Of a stretch of DNA of 64,000 bases, positions 47,040 to 60,300 are shown piece by piece. The DNA is taken from the NCBI GenBank assembly GCA_032358165.1, contig JAALGY010000012.1:682001-746000 (forward strand), given 5' to 3'. Under the pieces are notes generated by a model. That model did no database searches, had not been told where the DNA came from, and saw nothing but the letters and a program-made list of their open reading frames with translations. Source of the DNA: Diplosphaera chodatii (taxonomy: Eukaryota > Chlorophyta > Trebouxiophyceae > Prasiolales > Stichococcaceae). Each line of letters begins with the position of its first letter. Within the stretch, counting starts at the first letter, position 1. The position numbers and the translations under genes are program-made.

Positions 47040-47378
47040 GCATGAAGGGTCCCGACCAAGTGCGATGACAACGAGACTTAGTAATCTATCACGCTTATGT
47101 CAGGCGTTCAACAATGTGCTGACTGTGGACATGGATGCTATATATGACGCTGTGCTCCGCTACGTATTGGTTGAAAGTTGAGCTTCGTCTGCTCTGTCTA
47201 TGCATTTGTTCGCAAGCTCACACAAGTACCACATGCATTACGTTTCAGCCCATACATAACAGGGACCTGATGACTACTGCAGCCAAGTTTCCTGCCTCTA
47301 TCTGTGAGCTGTAGCCTTGCAGCCAGCCAATGGCGCATTGCGTCAGGTTGGCTGAACATGTATATCGGCCGCCTCTTG

Positions 47379-47651
47379 ATTACAGCACACAGGTGTCCTG
47401 TGGATAGCCAGCATGCTTTCAACCTCCCACAGGTCCTGACCATCTGCATCTGTGCACAAAGGCGCAGGCGGCGGTGGTTTCACCACCCTGCCAAACCGGT
47501 CCTCAGCCACGAAGGGCGTGAGCCGCGACACATGGAATACATCATGGATGCGGGAGCCCTCAGGCAGCTTCACATGTGGGATCCATGTTCTCAGGCGATA
47601 CCCATTCTCACCAGCTAGACATCTACTTAGCTGCATTGAACATTGTTGCAC
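47379..47651 (-). mobile_element. decayed Ty3/gypsy-type retroelement fragment (integrase C-terminus/chromodomain-like)
   Basis: The minus strand encodes LPEGSRIHDVFHVSRLTPFV followed by a Pro-rich linker and DGQDLWEVESMLAIHRT. In Ty3/gypsy polyproteins this order (hydrophobic LP-GS-IHDVFHVS-L-PF, linker, W-VE-I---R) marks the end of integrase and the start of a chromodomain-like segment. No reverse transcriptase, RNase H or LTR is visible nearby, so it is a fragment. It is not an intact element. Confidence 0.7.
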
Positions 47652-47657
47652 AATATG

Positions 47658-47771
47658 TTGGAAACACTAAGGTTCAAGTACGGGTCACTGCACACGCGAG
47701 ACATCCCTTTATTTGCGCAATAGGATGTCTCGCCTGTGCAGTGACCCGTACTTGAACCTTAGTGGTTCCAA
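47658..47771. mobile_element. 114-bp foldback MITE with 9-bp target site duplication
   Basis: Two 49-base arms (47658-47706 and 47723-47771) are inverted complements with two mismatches, around a 16-base loop. The element is bordered by perfect 9-base direct repeats CACAATATG at 47649-47657 and 47772-47780. Long terminal inverted repeats plus a 9-bp duplication are the pattern of Mutator-like MITEs. It has no coding capacity. Transcripts across it would form a long hairpin. Confidence 0.88.
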
Positions 47772-47780
47772 CACAATATG

Positions 47781-48362
47781 GCTCTGCACAATCTAAATCT
47801 GCGCGAGCAAGGGGACAATAGACTTTAGACACATGAATTCTCAGATGCAACTAAACGTTCATTTGTGCAATAAATTGGCGCAAAGCATTTCGTTTCATGT
47901 TGCCGGTGCTAGCTCCACTGGATGCATGGACCACTATACCACGCACCGGCATGTATATATCTAATGTGTATCTATTTATATACGTGTGGTGGTGTTGAGT
48001 GGACGGACCCGCTGGCCACTACCACGAGGCCAGTTGTTTCCAGTGCTCATCGTTGCATTGTGACTCGACGTTGTTTAACAGAAGCTAAATGCTGGTGTGC
48101 GCAACAACAAAAAGCTGAACACACGACAGACAAGGGGAACAATCCTCCGACATCCAGTACTAGTATGCCAGAAAGTGTGCCAGTCCAAAATTTTCAACCC
48201 ATATGGTCATGCACGCTGGGCTGTGGCTACACTGCAGTGTTCAGGGCTGGTTCGCAATCGATCCCCACAAAGAACTGAATGAGTCACGGACATTGCACGG
48301 CGCTGTTTGGCAGCGCAGCAGATGAGAAGTTACAGCGGCACTGTGTCTGCCAAGACTACTGA
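47781..48362. other. AT-richer intergenic sequence, no gene seen
   Basis: This stretch is lower in GC than its surroundings and contains TA-rich runs near 47950-47985. No gene, tRNA or complete mobile element was found. Together with 47040-47378, where I also see nothing, it looks like a transposon-degraded spacer. Confidence 0.4.
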
Positions 48363-51300
48363 TTCATTTGCCCCCTGCATATACGGCCTGCATCGGAAGC
48401 ACGAGGGGCCATGGCGACTGGCATAGGGTCATCAGTCGGTGCCGCTCCACTGGGGGCGGTGCGATCGCAGCGGGTTGGCTGGCGGCGGTGTGCCCTGCAC
48501 GCTGCCATTGCTGGACACCGCCGAAGGTATCCTGCACAGTCAATGTTGCTGTTGTTAGCAAGCCCGCAGAGCTACAAAGGCAACAGCAGCATGCGGCTTC
48601 AAATATTGCACGTATGTTCGGCACGACATGAGAACTCAACTTGACATCGAGTGTGCATGCCCCCAATGCTCGCGTGAAATGGACGGCAGCATGTGGTCCG
48701 CTTTCTGCATGTCATTTTTTTTCCGTGACGCAGTCATGAGCAAGGCGTTGTCGATGGCAAACGTTCACACCTGCGCACACCAATGGGCGCGGGGCTGGCT
48801 GGCGTCCTTGGGCCGGGTGCCGGCTGTGGTGCAGACGCCGCCAGTGGCTGCGGCCTCACGTCGCCGTCAACCACCTCCTCGAATTTGCGCTGAGGCGTCT
48901 TCAGCACCACGTTGCTGACCTGTGACAGTGCACGTCTCGGCTGACATCCCGTGCCGTTCTCAGTGCGGACTAGCTGCCGATGTTCATGTATTGGCACAGG
49001 CAGATTTGCAGATCGAGATCAGCATTACAGTGCACACTGGCAACAACAGTTGGCAGCACTGCCTGTTTACACAGGCACGTCCAGATCAGCAAGCATTGTT
49101 GTGCAGGGCGCCAACTGAGCAACGTGTCAAGTGTGAGGTGCATGGCACCTTGGACGCGAAGTTGAGGCTGGAGAAAGTGTCGCCGGCGTGCGGGGCGGCG
49201 GGCGCGACGTTGCAGAACATGAGCGCCTTGGCGTCGCCGCCCAGCGAGTCTTGCAGCAGCATCGTCAGCTTGGAGTTCCTGCGGGGAGCGCACCCAACCC
49301 TCAGCATGCAGCAGATCTCACACCTGAACAGCCCCCTGCCAGCCAATGTCGACCGTGTTGTGCCGCATCAGGCACTTTGAGGGTGCGTGCCCCTGAGGCG
49401 GGAAGAGATTGGCAAGCATGGTACATGGGCGCACCGGTAGGGGACGTGGGGCGCCATCTGCATGAGCGCCGAGAAGACGTTGCCCAGCTCCAGCAGGCTG
49501 CGGTTGATGTTCTGCGCCTCCGTCAGCGTCAGCCCTGCAGCAGGGAGCAACAGTACGCTTCAAGCCTGTGCGTGCTGCCCAGAGTTTGACTGCTTCTTTG
49601 CCGTCAGTGCTGCATGTTGGCCGCTATGTGGCAGAAAGCGCATGCAGATCGTGCACTGTAAAGGTAGATGCAGACCAATCACCGTGAAGGAAGGGTTACA
49701 GGCTATGCGCTACCTGTGGCGCCGGTCTTGTTGATGCGCTCGGAGCCGGCCAGGTCGCACAGCGTGAGCTTGCCCACGGCGCGCACGCCGGTGGAGATGT
49801 TGGTGCCGTGCACGCCCACGATCAGGAGGCAGTGCGAGCGCGAGGAGTGGGCGTTGATGTCGTGGCACCCCACCGCGCGGTGCTCGAAGCCGGCGGCCAT
49901 GATGTCGAAGATCTGCTCCGGCGACGTCACCTCTGCACAGGCGCAGACACATTTTATGTTTGAGAGTGAAACTTCAGCCCTGTTGCTGCCTGACAGCATG
50001 GCCATATGCAAGCAACCACACCATGTCTGCAACAGCAGCATGTCTGGATTGCTGACTTTGTGGCTGCTCAATGCTGCTGTGAGCTGGTCCAAGACACGGT
50101 GGGATTGTCAAAGGCTTCGATGCTGTAGCGAATCGATATGCACCGATGGTGGTGAGGCCGGGGATGTCGAAGCCGGTGGCGGTCTTCTGCAGCTCCACCT
50201 GCGCCCGCGGCTGCTCCGCCAGCAGGTCGTGCACCACCTGGCGACGAGTGCAATTGCCTAGGGGGCTTGCAATTTTCTCTTGGGGCCTCACCAGTGGAGA
50301 CTCATCTCTGCATACCTCAGCGCACAAAGTACTGCAGTTTGCAGCTTGCACCAACCACATGGGCCCCGACTACTCGCACCTCGTTGTAGATCTCCACGAT
50401 GGAGCAGCTGATCTCGTAGTTGGTTTCGGTTGCCCGGTCCTCCTCGATAGACCTTTGCAGCAGCAGCACGAATAGGATGATTGACTACTTCCCAGTGGTC
50501 ACAGCCACCTCTCCAACCAGTCAGTGCAGCAGGGCAGCAGCCACTGACACTCATCGCCCAGTGACCCACCTGAACAGCTCCTTCATTGTGCGGTAGTTGA
50601 TGCCCGGGTCCGATGGCACGCCCTCCATGGTGTATGTCTTGCCCGCACCCGTCTGCATGCACAGATGTAAAACGATCATCATGCTAGTATCCTAATCAAA
50701 TGCTTAACTGCACTTAACGGCCACTGCAGGCTGTTTGGCATCAGGTGAAGTGCCATGCTCTCAGAACACGATGCCAGGCCAGCACAGGTACCATATCGGC
50801 ACAAGCCGCAGCAAGCAGGACCTGGCCGTAGGCGAAGATGCAGACGTTGTAGCCGTCGAGCGCGGAGATGACCAGCTGGCTGACGTCGGCAAACACCTCC
50901 TCTTGCCGTGAGTTGGGCCCAAACACCCGGTCGAACTCGAAGGCCTGCGGGGCAGGTGCCACAGCTCAGCTTCGCATGGTGAGCAGCCCAAGAGTACATG
51001 TGCAGTACTTGGAGCATGCTGGGGTCACCCTGCACATATTAGCCAGGGGGACTCCAGCAAGGCAGCCGGAAGCCTATGCAACAGAGCATCGGGCGGCACC
51101 TTGGCGGCGCCCTGGAAGGTGAGGGACACGCGGCTGTCGGACTCGCAGCGCACCACCGGCTGCAGCCCCGCCGCCTTCTCCCCCACCGTCAGCGGCTTGG
51201 CGCGCACATACACCTGGGCACATACACACTGTGGGGTGCAGGCAGGGTACGATGCCGATGCTCCTTTCCTCTTTTTTTCGCTTTTCCTTACACAGTACAC

Positions 51301-54300
51301 TTGCAGCACGCCTACAACATGTCCGCATGTGCATGGCTTCGTGTCTGCCAAATCGGAAGCGGCCAGAAGAGCGCAGAGCCAGCCAAAGGAAAGGATGCAA
51401 CTCTTCAGATGCAGGGTGTACGAGCCCGCATCACCCGTATGTTGCCGCGCAGCTCCTGCACCAGGTTGTGCAGCCGCCGCCGCTCCACCGCCTCCCGCTG
51501 GTACGCCGCCCGGCTCTCCGCCAGCAGGTCCTCCTGTGATTTGCATGCAGGCGCAGCGTTATGGACAACCTGTCATGGACACATGACATGAGCTGTCCAT
51601 GTGATCTCTCCAAAGAAAGGACTGAGAAAACATGAAGGCTTCGATACAGTCCTGCGTGTACAGATCGAGTTCGGAGCAGACCATCGCTCCAGCGCACCTG
51701 CTGCTTGAGGGCGTCGGAGATGCCGGACGCAGCGCCCTGGATGAGCACCGGGATGAAGGCCTCCAGCTGCGCCGCCTCCCCCCGCAGCGCCGCCTGCAGC
51801 TCCCGCGCCTGCACGACAGCCGCCAGCATAACATTGGCAGCGAATCGGTCGGAGCCAGTCCGTGGCGCATCAGCAAGAGTGCAACAAGGGGGCGAAGCGG
51901 GTCACAGCAGATGGCAGGGCACAGGCACGACTGAAGGGGTGTCATGAAAATGGCACCTGGGCGAGGCCACGGCGCAGGCCGCCGACACTGTCCGCCAGCC
52001 GCGCCTCCATCTCCTGCCCCGCCAGCGCCCCGATGTCCCTGCGAGGTGGTGACAGCGACACATTCAAGGACAACCGCAGCCAACGAGATGCTGTCACTGA
52101 GACTGAGACTAGCCCAGGCGCTACAGCGCCACAGAGCCTCATGGAGTGCAGCTGAGATGTAGCAGACACTGACAGGAGCAATCGAGGACAACACTCCGAG
52201 CGAATGTGGCTCAAAGTCTGCATCTGCTGAGCTCCTGGCAGGTCCAGCAAATTACCAAGTCACGTTTGGAAGGGAACGCAGGTAGGTTCATACGACATGT
52301 CCACATGTGGCTTTGACTGCAGGGTGGGGCCGCACCGGAAGACGGTGAGGGACATGGGGGAGCCGCGGATGTGGACGCCGCCCAGCGTGGTGGTCAGGGT
52401 GTAGGTGCCCTCCCCAGGTATGCAGTAATCCACCTGCAGCGGTGATGCATATGCTGTTGCAGCGGGGTGAGCACCAACACTCTCACTGATACAGTCACGC
52501 CCACCGAACATACATGCACATCATACCTGCCGCAGGAAGCTGCAGGTGCACTTGATTGGCAGCTGATTGTGTGATGCAGTTGCCTGGCCTCCATCTGGAA
52601 GGTATTCGAAGTTTGACACTGACCTTGTAGGAGCCATCGCCGCGGTCTGCAACCGACACGGCGTCGGCCGCCACGCCGCGCACCTCCACGTGGAATCGGT
52701 CCCCGCCGCTCTGCCGGGGGTTGCCGTACTCATCACATGCCTGCAGGCACATCAAAGATAAAGGTGTGTGTTCTTGCCAGTGGAGCACCCAGCTTTGGCG
52801 GCTGAGTTCAAGCCTAAAACAATCTGATGCAGGGTCTCCCGGTTGCACCTCTGGCTGGATGGTACGAGGTGATGTATTAATAAGTTTGGTGCGAATGACA
52901 GCCTGCTTCACCAGTCCTGCGCAGCTACTCATGCACGCAGCACTACGAGAATACACCCGCGCACTGGCTGCAGACTGCTGTACTGCATCGGTTGGGGCAC
53001 CCAACGAGCACAATTCTCGTTCTTCTCTGACGCCCTGCGCACCTGGACGACGAAGCCGGCGGGCACGCCCGCCACGGCGCCGGTCTCGGGCCAGTACGCG
53101 GTCGCATACGACTCCGCAGCGGCGGTGGGCGCCTCTCTCACCAGCACCTCCGCCTCCGCCAGCTTGAGGCTCCTGGAGCATGCACAGCAGCGCTGTGAGG
53201 CATTTCTCAGGTTACAGCTGTTGGGCGCATGCTGCTACGCCTGCACGCCGCTCACCTCCGCTATCCTCAAGTTGCTACAGCAAGCGGCTGTCATGGTGCT
53301 GTTGGGTGGCGCATGCTCTGGGGTAGGCAGCGTGCAAAGCTGGAGGGTTACGTCAGCTGCACGCTCTGAGACATAGCTTTGGCAACCCTAGCTCACGAGC
53401 GAGCAAGCCCAGGGTCCAGGGGGATGCAAGAGGCAGAGCACGCACTGGCCGTCGGCGGTCTGCACGTAGACGCCCAGGCCCCAGGGCCCGGCGTGGGTGG
53501 CGGTCATCGTGGCGGTGGCGGCGCGGGCGCCCCCCACCTCCCGCTCCACCACCGCCACCGCGACGGTGTCCTCCCCGCAGATCAGCCCCGCCAGGAACTT
53601 GCCGCCTGCAGGTGCAGGCGACAGGTTTGGGCACGCAAAGTATCAAAACCTTCTTTGATGTCAGACCTGTGCTGAAGGGCACCTCCACTCCGGAGGCTGA
53701 GGCGCATCCTGCCGTCGACGGCAATGCCGCAGGGCAGACCCCGCAGACAGCAGGGCATGCTGCGGCTGCTGCAAGTAGCTTCTGATCGCAGCAGCAACAT
53801 GTGTATCAGGTGAGCACCTGCCGCGCCGCGGTTGCCATACTGGTCGCTGGGGATGATGGCAAAGTCCGCCGGCACGCCTGCGATGACGCTGGCAGGGATG
53901 CCCTGCACTGCCGAGTGGCGGGCTGACAGCGGTCCCGGCACCACCTGTGTGCAGCAGCGACCATTTGCGGGTGTCTGAACACCCATGACCTTCTGGCAAG
54001 AGGGCTGTCCGACATGCACGGTGGATTCAAAAGAGCTGTCAGAAATGCGTGCTGCAGTGTGCTGTGAGACTCTGCTTTCTGGCCAGAATACTGGGCTCGA
54101 CAGCTGACCACTTTATGTCACGTGATCTGAAGCAAAATCTGAAAGTGACCGACAGTGCCGCACCATGACATGGCTGTGTGAGCCTCGGGCGGGTATGTAT
54201 GTGACCGCCTTGGTCACTGGGTCTGTCACCGCAACTGATAGCGCATAGCAGCCCGCCTGCGTGACTGTCGCCACCAGCCGCAGCTGTGCGCTGCTGCCGG

Positions 54301-57300
54301 CGCCGTTCGTGGACGATGCCTGCACGGGCCACCAAACACCATCAGCAGATGGGTTCCTGCAGTATGGGCATACCGACCTGCACACTGTCACCAACCAGCC
54401 AACCGTGCCGCCATGGTATGCACAGCATTTGACGCACGATGCCCATGACAGCAGGCCGCGCACCTCGACCTCGAAGTGCACGGTGCCCTGGGGCCCCGTG
54501 GCCGCCGCCCGCAGCGCCCCCGCCGGCAGGGACGCAAGGTTGCCAAAGGCATCCCGAGCGGTGATCGCCAGACGCAGCGGCGCGCCTGCCGCCACGTTAG
54601 CACCGCCCAACGTGGACCCTGACACTGCATAGCTGCAGGCTGGAGCGTGCACTGGCCCCGCCAGCAGCTCCACCTGCATCATGCACAAGCTCAGCTTCAA
54701 GCCTCATGCAATGAATGATCCTGTCCACAATGCCAGACGTTCCTTATGTACTGTCACTTGCTAGCAGGAAAGGCCCACGAATGCCAAATTCACAGTCAGG
54801 CACCTGGAGCGGGCTGCCGGGGATTGCCTCGCCAGTTGCAGCGTCTGCGAGCGACAGCAGGTATGGCCCTGCCGCACGCCCAATGAACGCGACATCCACA
54901 CCGCCGGTGGCAGTCGGGCTGACGGTGGCTGTGACGGGCCCCGGGCCCCTGCCGTGTGCTGCCAGCGCGGCCGTGCCCTGCCCTGGCGGCAGCGCATTGC
55001 CAAACCTGCAGAGGCAGCACCACCAATGCTCATACATTCCGTCCTGGCACATCGCCAGGGGTAGAACAGCTGCCACAATCAATACATAACATGGGCTCTG
55101 CTGTAACATACGCATGTGCAAGGCGTGCGCTCCGCCAAGGATGGTGGCTATAGAGAGGGAGGAGGTTGTGCATGTTGTTGTTGGGTTGCGGGCCGCACCT
55201 GTCTGCCAGGCGGACGTGCAGGCGGCCGGGCCGCGCGGCTGTCCAGCCGCGCAGGGCGGCGGCGTCAAAGGCGCACATGGCTAGAGAGGGCGGCCCAGGA
55301 GCGACCACGCCCTGCGCCGAGATGACGCTGTCCATCGCGCCTGCGATGCCGGCGCTGATGGTGTACGGCCCAGCCTGTTGGGGTCAGCCAAGCAGGGTTC
55401 GGCTGTACAGAGCTCCAGAATCCAAGTTACAGTCAATCTCGGGACCACCTCAAAGCAGCCTACAACAGCAACTCAAAGCAGGTGCTGTGCCGGACAGCCT
55501 TGCAGGCCTTTCTGATTCCGACTTCAGACGGATGCATTCAAAAACAGTATGCAGCTCTTAACCTGCAGTGCTCTTGACTCGAACGAGGCGCCTTCGTCTC
55601 TGCAACTGCCTTTCCCGCTGACACTCGTGATCGGCGACACACACACAGGAACAGCTGCTGACAGTACGCCTGACAGAACTGGCTCACCGTGTCCAGGTGG
55701 AAGGTGAGCTCGTGGAGCCCGGACCCACGCTCTGCGACGCGCACCGCCGCCGCCGTTGGGGCGCCGCCCACGCCGCTGCTGGCCTGCGCCCGCACCGGGC
55801 ACCCACCCTGCAGTGCACCAGGTGCCGCATGTGCAGAGCAGCACAGCCAGAGATCATGTTTACTGGGATATCAGCATGTGTTCAGAATGGCTGCGGAGGA
55901 AGCAGCCACGGGCACATTGCTGAAAACATCCCGCAGCACAGCCAGCAGCCGCTCCAGCGCGTTGCACTCTGGGGCATAGAGCTTTCAAAAGAAGCTGACA
56001 TGCTGGATGCGGTGGCCGGCGACATCGCGGGTCTCCACCAGCAGGGTGGCGGGGCGGCCCGCGACCAGGCCCGGCGGCGGGGCCAGCCAGTGCAGCCCGC
56101 ACCCCGCGCCCCCCGCCACCTGCAGCGGCACCGCCGCCCCCTGGTGCACCGCCTCCCCGCGCACCAGCACCCTCAGGCTGCCTGCAGGGTTTCGGGGTAC
56201 AGGGATGTGATCTCAGCAAGGGGTCACATCGTCAGCAGGTTGCCTCACTGCGAAGATAGCTGAAAGGCTTCTGCAATCACCCCAGGCGGCTTGCTCACGC
56301 GTTTTTGGGCTGTACGTCAGGACGAACTGATGGTTTGCAGGGTCGCAGTGTACTGTATTGTTGAGCACACCTTCGCAGGCAACGCTGGCCTTGACGACCA
56401 CCACGGAGGGCAAGGCATTGGGCGTGATGGACATGTCTGTGAGTGCGTGCGCCGGGCTGCAGGCCAGGGTGACGTCCCCCGGCGCCAGTGGGCAGGCGTT
56501 GGCGTACGCATCGCGCCCCGCCACCTCAAACGTCAGCGCCTGTGCGCCGCCTGCAGCACCAGTAGCAGGGAGTCACTGATACGTCGGTGCTGGAACCCCG
56601 CCAAGATGTTGACAGGTTGCTGGGGTGACAGCGCACATCACAGCTGCCTTGCAAAGCAGGTGACATCCGAACCATATGCGGGTTACAACATGACAGTGGG
56701 TAGCATTGAAGTCCTTGGTAAGGGAGCCCGTCTCTGGGTCCCACCTGCGGTCGCTGTGCAATGCTCGTCCAGGCCCAGCAGCTGGCAGGCGGAGGCCTGC
56801 AGGGGGCCCGAGCGCACGTACACCGCACAGGGGCTGCCGCGCACCGGGGCGCCGTCCAGCGTGACCGCCACCTGCTGCACGCCCACCTCCACCCACCGCC
56901 ACCGCGCCCTGCATTCAGGAACACACGCATTCCTGCCACGCCACCAGAGGTACAGAGCATGCAGCATGGCTGCATCCCCGGCAAGACCCAGCATGTACAG
57001 TTTGTGCAAGGTTGGTGAACAAGATGTCTGTAGATTGACTTTTCAAGCCTGGGTCAAGCAAAGTGCTGCGGGGGGTGGGCGTCACCTGAAGCGGGTGCCG
57101 CCGTCCGCCAGCTCCACGGGCACCGTGGCGGCGGCGCCGGTGGGGCTGATCAGCTGCACGGTGACCGCCTCCTGGCCGCCGACCGCCCGCCCAGCCTCCA
57201 TGTCCAGCGCCTGTGAAGGAGATGCTGGTGGCGGGATGAAGCCCAGCATGATTGGCAAAGCTGACAGCCCCGCACACAGCTCAGCGTACAGTAGAGCAGT

Positions 57301-60300
57301 GTTAGCAAGACTGGCATCATGAGCAAACCGCTGCTGCTCTGCACGCGAATTCCTGTGCACTTCCAGCGTGTGCACCAGCAGCGGCGGCAAACCTCGATCA
57401 CAAGCTCCTGGATCGCGCCGCAGGTGGCGGCGACATGGCCGTTGTCGTCCGGCGCGCCCCCGCCCTGCAGCACCGCATGGCACTGCGCCGCCGTCAGCGG
57501 CCCGTGCTCCGCCGCCAGCGGGTGGGCCGCCCCCTTAACCGCCTCGCCGCCCACCAGGGCGTGCAGCATGTGGTCGCCCGCCGCCGCGAGGGTGAACCTG
57601 GATGAAGAGCGCGGGCGACTGAGCACTCTGTTCCGTCCTGAGCTCGGGTCCAGGACTTGAGCAGGCTTGACTGAGGAAGGAAACCAGCGGCTGTGCCGAC
57701 AGATGATCCCCTGAGGCTTTGCCAGTGGGGATGGGCAGTGACAGCACCCGTTGAAGGATTTGCAGCATGGATACGCACCGCAGTGCGTAGGTGCCGTTGC
57801 CATTGTCCTTGATGTGGGTGGGGTTGTTGCGGCGGCCGCCCTTGGGCGCGTGGCTCGCGGACACCACCTCACCGCCAGCTGTGCGCACGTTGCCGTATGC
57901 GTCTGCCGTGTGCAGCGTCAACACGGCTGTTGTGCCGCAGGTGACGCCCTGCAGAGCACAGGAAACCATGGTATTGTTCACTCCTGTCTTGTTGAGCAAC
58001 CAGCTTCGGCGTGGTCTGGCTTGCAGGTCGTGATCCTGCGGCCCGGCTCAGCCACTGAACTCATCAGCAGCGCCCAGCACGACGCCACTGGATTGGCGGG
58101 CCACACGCTGCTGTCATGCTGGCAGGGACCAGTAACACCAGCATCAGCAGGGTCAGGGTCAGGGTCTAGCCTGGAGCGGCGGGCCAGTAAGCCAGCAGTG
58201 TGCCGCATCGGACAGCCCCGCCTCCACGTGCAGCGGCTGCGGCCAGCCGGGCACATTGTGGCCGCCTATCGTCGCGCGGACGACGTAGCTGCCCGCCCGA
58301 GTGGGCACCGCCCTGAACAGGTGAGCACACAATTGAGGTAGTTCATCCTGTGCGAACGATAGACTTCGGCAGCAAGTTCGGTGGACTTTGCTGGAGGCAG
58401 GAGGCCACGGCTGGCAAGGGGGTGGGCCCAAAACCCAGCAGCTGGCATGACCGACGTCCACCTTGCGATTACCCTGATGCACAGGCATTGCTTGTGGACT
58501 TGTGAGCTGCAATCAAAACGATGCCCGCCCGATAGGTCTGTGCACGAGCCGCACCAAAAGAGCCGCACCAGAAGACGGAATGGTCCGCGGGCTCAAACTT
58601 GACGTCCGCTGCGCCGGTGGCCTCCACCGCCAGCGGCGCATCTGCCGCAGCCTCAGCTGGGTTGCCTGTGATGCGTTTCCCAGAGATGTGCTCGATTACC
58701 TGATGGCTGCTTCCATAAGTCACCTTCGATCGCGGTGAAGGGCATGGCTGCAGATGTCATTGGGGCACTGCTACATCCCACAGCGGGCTCACCGTACTGA
58801 TCCCGCAGCTGCAGCTGCACTGCAACCTCCTCCCCGGCAGTGCAGCGCCCCTCTGCAGCCGTGCCTCTCAGCACAGCCTGCACAGCAATCATGCCTCCGA
58901 TGCAACGATCCAATGTAGCATGTCCAGTGATCCGGGTGCAGCCAGATAGCCCCAAACGAGGATGCACGTTTTGGTGCCAATATAGGTGCTGTGGGATTCC
59001 AGTCCTGCCCAACACAGCATGAGGGAAGCACTTCTGCAGTGATCACGCACCTGGCAGCGCGACACGGCCACGGGCGCCGGCAGCACCGCCACCTGCATGA
59101 GCGCGCCGCCCAGCAGCGTGTCGTCCCCTGCACACCGCAGCGCCAGCGAATACTCGCCAGCCGCCCTGCGCAGACGTGCAGGTGAAGATTCGTGTGTTGC
59201 CATGCTACACAGCATTGCTTGAAAACTATTGCTCAACTGACAGTGATGAGACATACTGTCCTCCAGCAGGTGAGACGCTGGGTGCATGATGGACTTCCAT
59301 CACACTTCTACAGACTGTCGCGCTGCCCCAGACGGTGTGGAAAACCCTGAAGCTTTCACGAGAAGCAGAGAAGCACGCACGTGGCGCTGTAGTACACAGC
59401 TGAGGAGCCGTCGGCGTAGTCCACGACCTGCGTCGCGAGCGTGCCTGGGCCGTGCGCGTCTGCTGACAGCGGGGGCTGCCCCTCGCTGCTGGATATCCGG
59501 TTGCCAAACCTGTAGGGTGGCGTGGAATACATGTTCCTAGTCGAGACGCTGGGATGGATGCATGGGCTTGCAAGGCTCATGCAGACGATCCAAGATTGGT
59601 CCTTGAGGAGCAAGAGACCCCGTCAAAGCTGAGGGCCCAAGTGCGATTGTCCACATTCGTTCCCATGTGAACAGCGCACCGGTCAAAGCGGGTGACCCGC
59701 AGGCTGGCTGGCTGCCCGGCTGTGATGCGCGCCTCCGCCGCGGACACCACGCACTTGGCTGCCGCTGTCGCTGCGGGCGAGCACACGCCATCATAGGTCA
59801 CCGGTGCGCCCTGCACTCCATGCACAAGCTTCAGCTAGCCACGCCCTGACAACTTCATCCGGCAAACCTGCCTGTCAAGTCAGGACAGCTCATATCAACT
59901 GTTAGGCCAAAAGTAGCAAATTTTTGTGGGATAATCATCTCAGCTGCAAGGCGCTTCCAACAGATCCACACCTGCGCTCCTGCCGGCTCCAGCGTGATGG
60001 TGAACTTGCCCGCACGGGTGAGGCGGTAGGCGGCCGCGTACCAGCCGTCATTGGTGTCTGTCACCTGACCAACCACCTCCTCGCCTGCAGTATCGAGTAC
60101 AGTACATATTATTAATTGTCCAGCAAGCATCAGAATGAGGCAGGATGACCTGACAGGCTCAAGCTCAACTCAGTTGCCAGGCGGTCATAGACAGGGTGAG
60201 GGCGTGCGCACCTTCGCAGGTGACGTTGACGGAGAACTTGGCGCCGCCGGTCATGATCGGGTTGCCATTGGCATCATGCGCCGCGATGCGGAACGAGGCC

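Noticed and set aside
48240..48270. GGTTCGCAATCGATCC, resembling a tRNA B box
   Set aside because: The consensus spacing is off by one base and no A box, acceptor stem or cloverleaf could be built.
56291..57322. Plus-strand open frame of 343 codons, the longest on that strand in the right part
   Set aside because: It is antisense to several filamin exons and introns of the giant gene. Its composition is the mirror of the minus-strand coding, with no domain of its own.
58147..58170. CAGGGT repeats suggesting telomere-like sequence
   Set aside because: Only three six-base copies in an intron; too short and not a known algal telomere repeat.
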